Of a stretch of DNA of 64,000 nucleotides, positions 7,705 to 18,134 are shown one piece after another. This DNA is from Isoptericola sp044389085. GTDB taxonomy: Bacteria > Actinomycetota > Actinomycetes > Actinomycetales > Cellulomonadaceae. The notes below the pieces were generated by a model. That model searched no databases, had not been told where the DNA came from, and saw only the letters and a program-made list of their open reading frames with translations. Made by a program: the position numbers and the translations under genes. The stretch is from assembly GCF_044389085.1 (NCBI RefSeq), contig NZ_JBIRXP010000002.1:496001-560000 (forward strand), read 5' to 3'. Position 1 is the stretch's first letter. Each line of letters begins with the position of its first letter.

Positions 7705-8952
7705 GTGCGACGCGGGACCAACCTGCCGCGGGTGGGCGACTTCAACCAGATGGTCGTGCTGGACCAGGTGCGGCGGGCGCCGGACGGCACCAGCCGCAGC
7801 GAGCTCGCGGCGAGCACCGGGTTGTCGCTCCAGGCGGTGTCGAACATCGTGGCGCGGCTCGTCGCGCTGGGGTACGTCGTCGAGGGGGAGCGCCGGGCCG
7901 AAGGCCGGGGAAAGCCCCGCACGATGCTCTACCTCGAGCCGCAGGGGGCCTACGCGCTGGGCGTGCACATCGACCCGGTGGTCGTGACGTCGGTGCTCGT
8001 GGACCTCGACGGCCGCACGGTGGAGAAGGTCGTGGAGCCGACCCCGGCCGGCCCCGAGGCGGTGGCCGACGGTGTCGCCGCGGCGGCCGCGACGATGCTC
8101 GAGCGGGCCGGCGTCGACCGCTCCGCCGTGCTGGGGCTGGGCGTGGCGGCCCCGGGGCCCGTGGACCTCGCCGCCGGCACGGTGCTCCGTCCGCCGCTCC
8201 TCGACGGCTGGGACGAGGTCCCGGTGCGCGACCTCCTGGCCGCCGCGACGGGCTTCGACGTCGTGCTGGACAAGGACGTGTCGGCGGCGATGGTGGCGGA
8301 GCTGTGGCGCGGCAACAGGATGCTGCGCGGCACGTCCCTGTTCTTCTACACGGGCTTCGGCGTCGCCGTGGCGGTGGCGCACGACGGCGAGCTGCTCGCC
8401 GGGTCGTCGCGGAACGCCGGCGAGGTGGGGCACCTGGTGGTCGACAACGACGGTCCGCTGTGCGGCTGTGGCCAGCGGGGGTGCATCGGCATCTCCGCGG
8501 CGCCCGCGACGCTCGTCGCCGAGGCGGTCGCGCGCGGCGTGCTGCCCCGGGGCACCCCGGCGACGACGCCGGCGGAGCTCGACGCCGCGCTCACCACCCT
8601 GTGCGGGGTCGCCGCGGACGGCGATGCGGTGGCGGCGGGCATCCTCGCGGTGTCCGCGCGGCGCGTCGCGCGCGGGATCACCGTCGTGGCCGACCTCGTG
8701 GACGCGGGGGTGGTGGTCTTCGGCGGGCCGGCGTGGGCGCGGCTCGCCCCCCACTACCTGCCGGTCGTGCGGGAGGAGCTGACGGCGCAGGCGACGTTGC
8801 GCGAGGTGCACGCCGTCGAGGTGCTGGGCTCCGCCGTCGGCGACCACGTGGGCGCGGTGGGGGCGGCGAGCCTGGTGCTCGACGGCCTGTTCACGCCGCG
8901 CCCGTCCGGGCTGGTCGGCGGGGGAGCGACGCGCGCCCTCGCGCGCCCGTAG
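7705..8952 (+). CDS. ROK-family transcriptional regulator
   Basis: 415 residues: N-terminal winged helix-turn-helix (about 15-65) and a sugar-kinase-like ROK domain with the zinc motif CGCGQRGC near 253-260 and the upstream GEVGH. ROK repressors sense sugars or sugar phosphates. GTG start with GAGGTGAGG upstream. Likely repressor of the downstream transporter/mannosidase operon, whose promoter carries a strong AT-rich palindrome (9011-9035), and perhaps of the divergent esterase. A possible -10 TACGCT lies at 7667-7672. Confidence 0.9.
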   Translation: MRRGTNLPRVGDFNQMVVLDQVRRAPDGTSRSELAASTGLSLQAVSNIVARLVALGYVVEGERRAEGRGKPRTMLYLEPQGAYALGVHIDPVVVTSVLVDLDGRTVEKVVEPTPAGPEAVADGVAAAAATMLERAGVDRSAVLGLGVAAPGPVDLAAGTVLRPPLLDGWDEVPVRDLLAAATGFDVVLDKDVSAAMVAELWRGNRMLRGTSLFFYTGFGVAVAVAHDGELLAGSSRNAGEVGHLVVDNDGPLCGCGQRGCIGISAAPATLVAEAVARGVLPRGTPATTPAELDAALTTLCGVAADGDAVAAGILAVSARRVARGITVVADLVDAGVVVFGGPAWARLAPHYLPVVREELTAQATLREVHAVEVLGSAVGDHVGAVGAASLVLDGLFTPRPSGLVGGGATRALARP

Positions 8953-9002
8953 CCCGCGGGCGCCGACCCGAGAACCGATCGCGAACCGCCGGGCGGTCAT
9001 GC

Positions 9003-9035
9003 TTGACACCAATAACTCAATTCGCTTGAGTTATT
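9003..9035 (+). promoter_or_regulatory. Promoter with palindromic operator for the sugar ABC operon
   Basis: TTGACA at 9003-9008 is a consensus -35. It is followed by perfect 10-bp inverted arms at 9011-9020 and 9026-9035 (AATAACTCAA / TTGAGTTATT, 5-bp spacer). This AT-rich island in a GC-rich genome covers the -10 region, so binding there should block transcription. The upstream ROK protein is the obvious ligand. Confidence 0.75.
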
Positions 9036-9087
9036 CACGTCAGCCGGCCCGGCGTCGTCGGGCCACTCATGTGGGCAAAGGAGCAGC

Positions 9088-10449
9088 ATGCGACTGGCAC
9101 GACCCCTCGCCGCGGGGACCGCGGCCACGGCGCTCGTCCTCACCCTCGGAGCCTGCGGCTCGGGGAACGGCGAGGGCAGCAGCGGGGACGCGACGATCAA
9201 GATCGCGTACCAGAAGTTCGGGAACTTCACGCAGGCCGACGAGCTGTTCAAGGACGTCAAGGCCGAGTACGAGAAGGAGAACCCGGACGTCACGATCGAG
9301 CTCGTGCCGATCGAGGCCAGCCAGAACGACTACTTCACCAAGCTCGCACTCATGAACCGTGCGCCCGGCACGGCGCCCGACCTCATGTACGAGGACACGT
9401 TCATGATCAAGTCGGACGTCGAGGCGGGGTACCTGCTGCCGATGGACGACTACCTCGCCGAGTGGGAGGACTGGGACCAGTTCGTCGACCAGGCCAAGCA
9501 GGCCGGGCTGGGCGACGACGGCAAGACCTACGGCGTCCCGATGGGCACCGACACCCGCGGGCTGTGGTTCAACAAGGAGGTGCTCGCCGAGGCGGGGCTC
9601 CCCGAGGACTGGGCCCCGACGACCTGGGACGAGCTGCTCGAGGCGGCGCGCGCGATCAAGAAGGCGGACCCGGAGGTCATCCCGCTCAACGTCTACTCGG
9701 GCAAGCCGATGGGCGAGGGCGCCACGATGCAGGGATTCGAGATGCTGCTGTACGGCACGGGCGGCACGCTCTACGACGCCGACGCCTCGAAGTGGGTCGT
9801 GGGGTCGCAGGAGTTCGTCGACTCGCTCGACTTCATCAGGACGATCTACACCGAGGGTCTCGCCCCGACGCCGCAGCAGGCGCTCGACCCGAACGTCGGC
9901 AACACGGTCTCGGCCGAGTGGCTGCCGCAGGGCAAGCTCGGCATCTCGCTGGACGGCTCGTGGATGCCGGGCACGTGGCTCGAGGAGGGCACGGCGCCCT
10001 GGCCCGAGTGGACCGACGTCATGGGCACGGCCGCGATGCCCACCCAGGACGGTCAGGCTCCCGGCGCGGTGAGCATGTCGGGCGGCTGGACGATGGCGAT
10101 CGGCTCCGGGTCGAAGAACCCCGACGTGGCGTTCGACGTGCTGACCCACGCGCTCGACAAGGAGAACTCGCTGCGGTTCGCGATCGACAACAGCCAGATC
10201 GCGGTGCGCACGGACGTCGCCGAGGAGCCGTCGTACTCCGAGGCGAACCCGACGGTGCCGTTCTTCTCCGACCTCGTGGAGGTGACGAACTTCCGTCCGG
10301 CGACCTCGGACTACGCCCAGGTCTCCAACGCGATCCAGGTCGCGATGGAGTCGGTGATGACCGGTCAGCAGACGCCCGAGGAGGCTGCCGCCGTCTACGA
10401 CGAGGCCGTGGTCGCCCAGGTCGGCGAAGAGAACACGACGAACGGCTGA
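9088..10449 (+). CDS. Sugar ABC transporter substrate-binding lipoprotein
   Basis: 453 residues, extracellular solute-binding protein family 1 (CUT1 type). Signal peptide with lipobox L-G-A-C (Cys about 28), then the two-lobe fold. It captures an oligosaccharide, probably an alpha-mannoside given the GH38 enzyme in the same operon (inference). AAGGAG lies eight bases before the ATG. First gene of a four-gene operon; only four bases separate it from the first permease. No ATPase gene is present, as is usual for CUT1 operons served by a shared MsiK-type ATPase. Confidence 0.93.
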   Translation: MRLARPLAAGTAATALVLTLGACGSGNGEGSSGDATIKIAYQKFGNFTQADELFKDVKAEYEKENPDVTIELVPIEASQNDYFTKLALMNRAPGTAPDLMYEDTFMIKSDVEAGYLLPMDDYLAEWEDWDQFVDQAKQAGLGDDGKTYGVPMGTDTRGLWFNKEVLAEAGLPEDWAPTTWDELLEAARAIKKADPEVIPLNVYSGKPMGEGATMQGFEMLLYGTGGTLYDADASKWVVGSQEFVDSLDFIRTIYTEGLAPTPQQALDPNVGNTVSAEWLPQGKLGISLDGSWMPGTWLEEGTAPWPEWTDVMGTAAMPTQDGQAPGAVSMSGGWTMAIGSGSKNPDVAFDVLTHALDKENSLRFAIDNSQIAVRTDVAEEPSYSEANPTVPFFSDLVEVTNFRPATSDYAQVSNAIQVAMESVMTGQQTPEEAAAVYDEAVVAQVGEENTTNG

Positions 10450-10453
10450 CGAC

Positions 10454-11392
10454 GTGACCGCCACCCTCGCACCCGCCCCGGTCGGCGGGCCCGGGGCGGG
10501 GCCGTCGACGGTGCGGCGCTCGCACGCGCGCCGCACCGCCGGCCGCCTCGTCCCGATGCTGCCGGCCGTCGCCCTGCTCGCGCTGTTCATGCTCGGCCCG
10601 GTCGTCTGGTCGTTCTACGGCTCGTTCACCAACGCGGCGCTGACCGGCCCGAACGCCCTCGCCCCCGAGTGGGTGGGGCTCGACAACTACGCCGCGCTGC
10701 TCGCCGATCCCGACTTCCCGAAGGCCCTGTGGCTCACGGTGCTGTTCGTCATCGCGTCCGCGGTGATCGGGCAGAACGTCGCCGGGCTCGGGCTGGCGAT
10801 GCTCATGCGGTCGGCGCTGAAGCCCGTGCGGGCCGTCGTCTCCACGCTGGTCGTGACGGCGTGGGTGCTGCCCGAGATCGTCGCCGCGTTCGCCGCCTAC
10901 GCGTTCTTCCACGCGGACGGCACCCTCAACTCGCTGCTGGCCGGGGTCGGGGTCACCGGGCCGGACTGGCTCTTCGAGTACCCCATGCTCGCCGTCATCC
11001 TCGCCAACATCTGGCGCGGCACGGCCTTCTCGATGATGGTGTACTCCGCCGCGATCGCGGAGGTGCCGCCGGAGATCACCGAGGCCGCGACGGTCGACGG
11101 GGCCAACGGCGCGCAGCGGCTCGTGTGGGTCACGCTGCCCACGATCCGCCGCAGCATCTCGACCAACCTCATGCTCACGACGCTCCAGACCCTGTCCGTC
11201 TTCACGCTGATCTACGTGATGACCGGCGGCGGCCCCGGCACCGACAGCTCCACGCTGCCGATCCTCGCCTACCAGGAGGCGTTCAAGTTCGCCCAGGTCG
11301 GCTACGGCACCGCGATCGCCACCGTGATGCTCGTCATCGGCGCCGTCTTCTCCGTCGTGTACATCCGCAGCCTGAAGCCGGAGGTCGACTGA
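10454..11392 (+). CDS. Sugar ABC transporter permease (MalF type)
   Basis: 312 residues with six predicted membrane helices. The cytoplasmic EAA loop, reading EAATVDGANGAQRLVWVTLP, contacts the ATPase. The GTG start is four bases after the binding-protein stop, and the stop overlaps the next ATG. Confidence 0.93.
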   Translation: MTATLAPAPVGGPGAGPSTVRRSHARRTAGRLVPMLPAVALLALFMLGPVVWSFYGSFTNAALTGPNALAPEWVGLDNYAALLADPDFPKALWLTVLFVIASAVIGQNVAGLGLAMLMRSALKPVRAVVSTLVVTAWVLPEIVAAFAAYAFFHADGTLNSLLAGVGVTGPDWLFEYPMLAVILANIWRGTAFSMMVYSAAIAEVPPEITEAATVDGANGAQRLVWVTLPTIRRSISTNLMLTTLQTLSVFTLIYVMTGGGPGTDSSTLPILAYQEAFKFAQVGYGTAIATVMLVIGAVFSVVYIRSLKPEVD

Positions 11393-12312
11393 TGGCCCAG
11401 ACCGCCGCCCCCGCGTCCGTGCCCTCGCCCGCGCCCGACGTCGCCGGCACGCCCCCTGCGCGACGGCGGGCGTCGTCGTCGGTCGCCGCCCCCGGGCCGC
11501 GCGCCGCGCGCGTGCTGTCGAACGTCGTCCTCGTCGTCGTGGGGCTGTGCTTCCTGCTGCCGCTCGGCTGGATCGTCCTGGCGTCGCTCGACCCGAGCGC
11601 CACGCTCGCCGTCCGGCTGCCGGAGACGTTCACGCTCGACAACTTCACTGCCGTGATGACCCCCGAGCAGACGTGGGTGCCGCTGGCGAACGCGTTCGTG
11701 CTCTCCGCCGGCACCGGACTCATCACCGTGCTGGCGTCCGTGCTCGCGGCCTACCCGCTGTCGCGGTACCGGATGCGCTTCAACAAGCCGTTCCTGTACG
11801 CCGTGCTGTTCGGCACCTGCCTGCCGATCACGGCCATGATGGTGCCGGTCTACTCGCTGTTCGTGCGCCTCAACCTGCTCGACTCGCTGGCCGGCACCAC
11901 GTTCTTCATGGCCGCGACGTCGCTGCCGATGGCGATCTGGATGACGAAGAACTTCATGGACTCCGTGCCGATCTCCCTCGAGGAGGCGGCCTGGACCGAC
12001 GGCGCGTCGGCCATGACCACGCTGCGCACCATCGTGCTGCCGCTCATGCGGCCCGGCATCGCCGTCGTCTTCATCTTCGTGTTCATCCAGGCGTGGGGGA
12101 ACTTCTTCGTCCCCTTCGTGCTGCTGCTCACCCCGGAGAAGCAGCCCGCGGCCGTGAGCATCTTCGCGTTCTTCGGCCAGTACGGCTCGGTCGCGTACGG
12201 CCAGCTCGCGGCCTACTCGATGCTCTACGCCCTGCCCGCCGTCGGCCTGTACGTCCTCGTCTCCCGGCTCTCCGGCGGGTCCTTCGCGCTCGCCGGCGCC
12301 GTCAAGGGCTGA
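11392..12312 (+). CDS. Sugar ABC transporter permease (MalG type)
   Basis: 306 residues, six predicted membrane helices after a Pro/Ala-rich N-terminal tail of about 40 residues. The EAA motif EEAAWTDGASAMTTLRTIVLP is typical of the second CUT1 permease. The ATG overlaps the preceding stop (ATGA arrangement), which implies coupling and a 1:1 heterodimer. Confidence 0.93.
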   Translation: MAQTAAPASVPSPAPDVAGTPPARRRASSSVAAPGPRAARVLSNVVLVVVGLCFLLPLGWIVLASLDPSATLAVRLPETFTLDNFTAVMTPEQTWVPLANAFVLSAGTGLITVLASVLAAYPLSRYRMRFNKPFLYAVLFGTCLPITAMMVPVYSLFVRLNLLDSLAGTTFFMAATSLPMAIWMTKNFMDSVPISLEEAAWTDGASAMTTLRTIVLPLMRPGIAVVFIFVFIQAWGNFFVPFVLLLTPEKQPAAVSIFAFFGQYGSVAYGQLAAYSMLYALPAVGLYVLVSRLSGGSFALAGAVKG

Positions 12313-12391
12313 CGTCCGCCCGCACCGGAACCGCCACCCGTCCCAGCACCTGTCCCACCCGACCACGTCCTCGTCACCAGGAGCCTGATCC

Positions 12392-15300
12392 ATGCACGAC
12401 ACCACCGCCCGCACCACCATGCGCCTCGAGCGCTTCGTGAAGGACTGGCTGGAGCCCGCCGTCCTGCGCGAGACCCGGCCGCTGGACATCGAGGCCTGGA
12501 CCGTCGGCGGGGAGCCGGTGCCGTTCGCCGACGCGGTGCGCGCCACGTACGCCCCGTTCGCGCTCGGCAGCCCATGGGGGCGTCCGTGGGACACGACGTG
12601 GTTCCACGTGACCGGCGACGTCCCGGCCGGGTGGTCCGGCGACGCGGCGCCGGCGGGCACCCGCGTGGAGCTCGTCGTCGACCTCGGGTTCACCGGCGCC
12701 GGCCCCGGCTTCCAGGCCGAGGGCACCGCGTGGACGCCGGACGGCCGCATCATCAAGGCGGTCGAGCCCCGCAACCGGCACGTGCCGCTCGCGGCCGGGC
12801 AGGCGCTGGACGGCGCCGGCCGCGTCGACGTCTTCGTCGAGGCCGCCGCCAACCCTGACGTGCCGGGGGGAGCCTGGACCCGGCCGACGCCGATGGGCGC
12901 CTGGGACACCTCCGGCCCCGACCCGATCTACGCGCTGCGCACCATGCACGTGGCCCTCGTGGACGAGACGGTGTGGGAGCTGCTGCAGGACGTGCGCGCC
13001 CTGCACGGCCTGGTGCGCGTGCTGCCCGCCACGAGCCCGCGTGCGGCCGAGGTGCTGCGGGCGCTGGAGGACATGCTGGACGCCGTCGACCCCGACGACG
13101 TCGCGGGCACCGCGGCCGCGGGGCGCGCAGCGCTCGCACCCGCGCTGGCCGCGCCCGCCGCGGCGTCGGCCCACCGGGTGCACGCCGTCGGGCACGCGCA
13201 CATCGACTCGGCGTGGCTGTGGCCCACGCGGGAGACGGTGCGCAAGTGCGCGCGGACGTTCTCCAACGTGCTCGCCCTCATGGACGAGGACCCGGACGTG
13301 AGGTTCGCGTGCTCGTCGGCGCAGCAGTACTCGTGGGTGCAGGAGCACTACCCGGAGCTGTTCGAGCGGATCCGCGAGCGCGTGCGCGAGGGCCGGTTCG
13401 TGCCGGTGGGCGGCATGTGGGTCGAGTCGGACACCAACATGCCCGGCGGTGAGGCGCTGGCCCGCCAGCTCGTGGCGGGCAAGCGGTACTTCATCGAGGA
13501 GCTGGGCGTGGAGCCGAAGGAGGTGTGGCTGCCGGACTCCTTCGGGTACACGGCCGCGCTGCCGCAGCTCGCCCGCCTGGCGGGCAGCGACAACTTCCTC
13601 ACGCAGAAGATCTCGTGGAACGACACCAACACCATGCCGCACCACACGTTCTGGTGGGAGGGCATCGACGGGTCGCGGGTGTTCACGCACTTCCCGCCCG
13701 TGGACACCTACAACTCCGAGCTGACGGCCGAGGAGCTCGCCCGCGCCGAGCGGCAGTACGCCGAGAAGGGCCGCGCCAACACGTCGCTCGTGCCGTTCGG
13801 CTTCGGCGACGGCGGCGGCGGCCCCACCCGCGAGATGGTCGCGGCGGCCCGCCGCACGCGCGACCTCGAGGGGTCGCCGAAGGTGGAGCTGTCCGACTCG
13901 CATTCGTTCTTCGACGCCGCGCGGGCCGAGTACGCGGACCCGGCCACGTGGACGGGGGAGATGTACCTCGAGTACCACCGCGGCACGTACACGTCGCAGG
14001 CCCGCACCAAGCGCGGCAACCGGCGCAGCGAGCACCTGCTGCGGGAGGCCGAGCTGTGGGCCTCGACGGCGGCCGTCCGCGCCGGCGCCGACTATCCGGC
14101 CGAGCGGCTGCAGCGGCTGTGGCGCACCGTGCTGCTCCAGCAGTTCCACGACATCCTGCCCGGCTCGTCCATCGCCTGGGTGCACCGCGAGGCCGAGCGG
14201 AACTACGCCGAGGTGGCGCGCGAGCTCGAGGAGATCGTCGACGACGCCCTGCGCGCGCTGGTCGGCGACGGCGACCGCCCGGTGGCCGTCAACGCCGTGC
14301 CCTTCGCCCGCGACGGCGTCGCGGCGCTCGGCGCCACGGCCCTCGACGCGCCGCGCGGCACGGGCACCGTGGCGCCGGTGCCCGCGCCGGACGGCGGCTG
14401 GGTCCTGGAGAACGACCTCGTGCGCGTCGTCGTCGACCGGGACGGGCACGTCGTCTCCGCCGTCGACCGGGCGAGCGGGCGCGAGGCGATCCTGTCGGGC
14501 GCGAAGGCGAACCTGCTCCAGCTGCACCGCGACGTCCCCAACGAGTGGGAGGCGTGGGACATCGACGAGCACTACCGCCGCAGCACGACCGACCTCGTCG
14601 AGGCGGCGAAGGCCGAGGTCGCGGAGGGCACGTCCGGCCCCGTCGTGCGCGTGCTGCGCGAGTTCGGCTCCTCGCGCGTCGAGCAGGACCTCGCGCTCGC
14701 GGCTGACGGGCGCGGGCTGCGCATCACGACCCGCGTCGACTGGCACGAGCGGCAGAAGCTGCTCAAGCTCGCGTTCCCGCTCGACGTCCGGGCCGAGCGT
14801 GCGACGTCGGAGATCCAGTTCGGGCACGTGCACCGGCCCACGCACGTCAACACGTCGTGGGACCACGCCCGGTTCGAGACCGTCGCGCACCGGTGGGTGC
14901 ACGTGGGGGAGCCCGGGTTCGGCGTGGCCGTCGCCAACGACTCGACGTACGGCCACGACATCACGCGCACCCGCCCGGACGACGCCGGGGACGCGCAGGG
15001 CGGCACCGGCACCACCGTGCGGCTGTCGCTGCTGCGCGCGCCGAGGTTCCCGGACCCGGACGCGGACCAGGGGGAGCACGAGCTGACCTGCGAGCTCGTC
15101 GTCGGCGCGGGGATCGACGACGCCGTCCGGCACGGCTACGCCCTCAACCTGCCCGAGCGCGTCGTCACCGGCGACCACGGCGTCGAGCCGCTGGTGAACG
15201 TCGACCACGACGCCGTCGTCGTCGAGGCGGTCAAGCTCGCCGAGGACGGCAGCGGCGACGTCGTCGTGCGGCTCTACGAGGGCCACGGCGGGCGCGCGCG

Positions 15301-15460
15301 GGCGCGGGTGACGCCGGCGTTCGCGCACACGTCGGTCGAGGTGACCGACCTGCTCGAACGGCCGCTGGCCGCACCGGCCGGCTCGCCCGCCCGCGACGGC
15401 GAGGCCGTGCTGCTGGACCTCACCCCGTTCCAGGTGGTCACGCTGCGCGTCCGCCGCTGA
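12392..15460 (+). CDS. Alpha-mannosidase, glycoside hydrolase family 38
   Basis: 1022 residues, no signal peptide, so an intracellular enzyme that would hydrolyse imported alpha-mannosides. Zinc-binding GHAHIDSAWLW near 267-277, nucleophile-region WVESDTNMPGGE near 343-354, and QQFHDILPGSS near 583 match GH38; middle and beta-sandwich domains follow to the C-terminus. Start at ATG 12392 with CAGGAG about eight bases upstream; a second Met at 12419 is possible. Last gene of the ROK-controlled operon. Its stop is followed by a strong palindrome and the assembly gap. Confidence 0.94.
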   Translation: MHDTTARTTMRLERFVKDWLEPAVLRETRPLDIEAWTVGGEPVPFADAVRATYAPFALGSPWGRPWDTTWFHVTGDVPAGWSGDAAPAGTRVELVVDLGFTGAGPGFQAEGTAWTPDGRIIKAVEPRNRHVPLAAGQALDGAGRVDVFVEAAANPDVPGGAWTRPTPMGAWDTSGPDPIYALRTMHVALVDETVWELLQDVRALHGLVRVLPATSPRAAEVLRALEDMLDAVDPDDVAGTAAAGRAALAPALAAPAAASAHRVHAVGHAHIDSAWLWPTRETVRKCARTFSNVLALMDEDPDVRFACSSAQQYSWVQEHYPELFERIRERVREGRFVPVGGMWVESDTNMPGGEALARQLVAGKRYFIEELGVEPKEVWLPDSFGYTAALPQLARLAGSDNFLTQKISWNDTNTMPHHTFWWEGIDGSRVFTHFPPVDTYNSELTAEELARAERQYAEKGRANTSLVPFGFGDGGGGPTREMVAAARRTRDLEGSPKVELSDSHSFFDAARAEYADPATWTGEMYLEYHRGTYTSQARTKRGNRRSEHLLREAELWASTAAVRAGADYPAERLQRLWRTVLLQQFHDILPGSSIAWVHREAERNYAEVARELEEIVDDALRALVGDGDRPVAVNAVPFARDGVAALGATALDAPRGTGTVAPVPAPDGGWVLENDLVRVVVDRDGHVVSAVDRASGREAILSGAKANLLQLHRDVPNEWEAWDIDEHYRRSTTDLVEAAKAEVAEGTSGPVVRVLREFGSSRVEQDLALAADGRGLRITTRVDWHERQKLLKLAFPLDVRAERATSEIQFGHVHRPTHVNTSWDHARFETVAHRWVHVGEPGFGVAVANDSTYGHDITRTRPDDAGDAQGGTGTTVRLSLLRAPRFPDPDADQGEHELTCELVVGAGIDDAVRHGYALNLPERVVTGDHGVEPLVNVDHDAVVVEAVKLAEDGSGDVVVRLYEGHGGRARARVTPAFAHTSVEVTDLLERPLAAPAGSPARDGEAVLLDLTPFQVVTLRVRR

Positions 15461-15472
15461 CGCCGTCGACCA

Positions 15473-15516
15473 GGCGATCCGTCGCGTCATCCGGCCGGAT
15501 GACGCGACGGATCGCC
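15473..15516. repeat. Perfect 44-bp palindrome after the mannosidase
   Basis: Arms 15473-15494 and 15495-15516 are exact reverse complements with no loop. A near-identical palindrome with one mismatch lies at 15664-15699. Probably the bidirectional or 3' terminator of the mannosidase operon, duplicated in the assembly around the N gap. Confidence 0.8.
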
Positions 15517-15601
15517 AGGGGGCAGGCGGCCACCCCCGCCGGGGGGGCCATCCTGAGGGGGCCGCCGGGCAGCGCCCGGACAGAGGCACCCCCCACCGCC
15601 G

Positions 15602-15611
15602 NNNNNNNNNN
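15602..15611. other. Assembly gap (10 N)
   Basis: Ten N inside about 150 bp of extremely G/C-rich sequence, flanked by two copies of one palindrome. The true gap length and sequence are unknown. No gene is disrupted. Confidence 0.98.
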
Positions 15612-15663
15612 CCGGTCCCGGGGGGCCCGGGGGGGCGGCCCCCGCGCCCGCGGCCCCCCGGCC

Positions 15664-15699
15664 ATCCGTCGCGTCATCCGGCCGGATGCCGCGACGGAT
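15664..15699. repeat. Second copy of the palindrome, one mismatch
   Basis: Arms 15664-15681 and 15682-15699 pair except for one position. The 25-mer core region is also present at 15477-15501. It lies directly upstream of the ABC-F promoter. Confidence 0.75.
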
Positions 15700-15717
15700 C
15701 GCCTGGTCGAAGGCGAC

Positions 15718-15729
15718 TACCCTCGACGG

Positions 15730-15732
<3 letters not shown>
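15718..15732 (+). promoter_or_regulatory. Leaderless promoter -10 box of the ABC-F gene
   Basis: TACCCT at 15718-15723 lies at -12 to -7 relative to the GTG at 15730. No Shine-Dalgarno is present. This is the geometry of leaderless transcripts, common in actinobacteria. Confidence 0.5.
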
Positions 15733-17601
<1,869 letters not shown>

Positions 17602-17620
17602 TCGACGGGAAGCGCGACGC

Positions 17621-18076
17621 ATGAGCGACACCGTCCTGGACGACGTCGACCGGGCGCTCGTGCGCGCGCTGCGGGAGGACGGGCGCGCGACGCTGGCGGC
17701 GCTCGCCGGCGTGACGGGCCTGTCGCAGTCCGCCGTGCAGGCGCGGGTGCGCAAGCTCGAGGCGCGGCAGGTGATCACCGGCTACCGCGCCGTCGTCGAC
17801 CCCGACGCGGTGGGGCTGCCCATCGCCGCGTACGTGGAGATCACGCCGCTGGACCAGTCGCAGGCCGACGACGCCCCCGAGCGCCTGCGCGACGTGCCCG
17901 GCATCGAGGCGTGCTGGTCGGTGGCCGGCAACGCGAACTACCTGCTGCTGGTGCGGGTGTCGTCGCCGTCGGCGCTGGAGGACCTGCTGGGGGTCATCCG
18001 GCGGGAGGCGAGCGTGTCCACGCGGTCCACCGTGGTGCTGCGGACGTACTTCGAGGGGCGCCCGCTGGCGCACTGA
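17621..18076 (+). CDS. Lrp/AsnC-family transcriptional regulator
   Basis: 151 residues: N-terminal helix-turn-helix (about 5-60, containing SQSAVQARVRKLEARQVI) and a C-terminal RAM/AsnC ligand domain. ATG 17621 lies 20 bases after the ABC-F stop, so it may be read through from there. It is immediately upstream of the lysine 6-aminotransferase, the same pairing as lrpA/lat in Mycobacterium tuberculosis. Likely an amino-acid-responsive (perhaps lysine) regulator of lat. Confidence 0.92.
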   Translation: MSDTVLDDVDRALVRALREDGRATLAALAGVTGLSQSAVQARVRKLEARQVITGYRAVVDPDAVGLPIAAYVEITPLDQSQADDAPERLRDVPGIEACWSVAGNANYLLLVRVSSPSALEDLLGVIRREASVSTRSTVVLRTYFEGRPLAH

Positions 18077-18108
18077 CGAGAATTCCTACGGCGTATCCCT
18101 GGTTTGGC

Positions 18109-18128
18109 AGGAGGTTCTCCTCTACCTT
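18109..18128 (+). promoter_or_regulatory. Dyad and leaderless -10 box upstream of lat
   Basis: AGGAG-GTT-CTCCT (18109-18121) is a perfect 5-bp-arm dyad. It abuts TACCTT at 18123-18128, exactly -12 to -7 from the ATG at 18135. The GGAGG inside the dyad is too far (about 20 bases) to serve as ribosome site. The dyad is a plausible Lrp operator overlapping the promoter. Confidence 0.5.
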
Positions 18129-18134
18129 CGGGGT

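Noticed and set aside
14857..15729. Upstream extension of the ABC-F gene through the N gap
   Set aside because: It runs in another frame through the mannosidase, the palindromes and the gap; the ABC-F fold begins at 15730.
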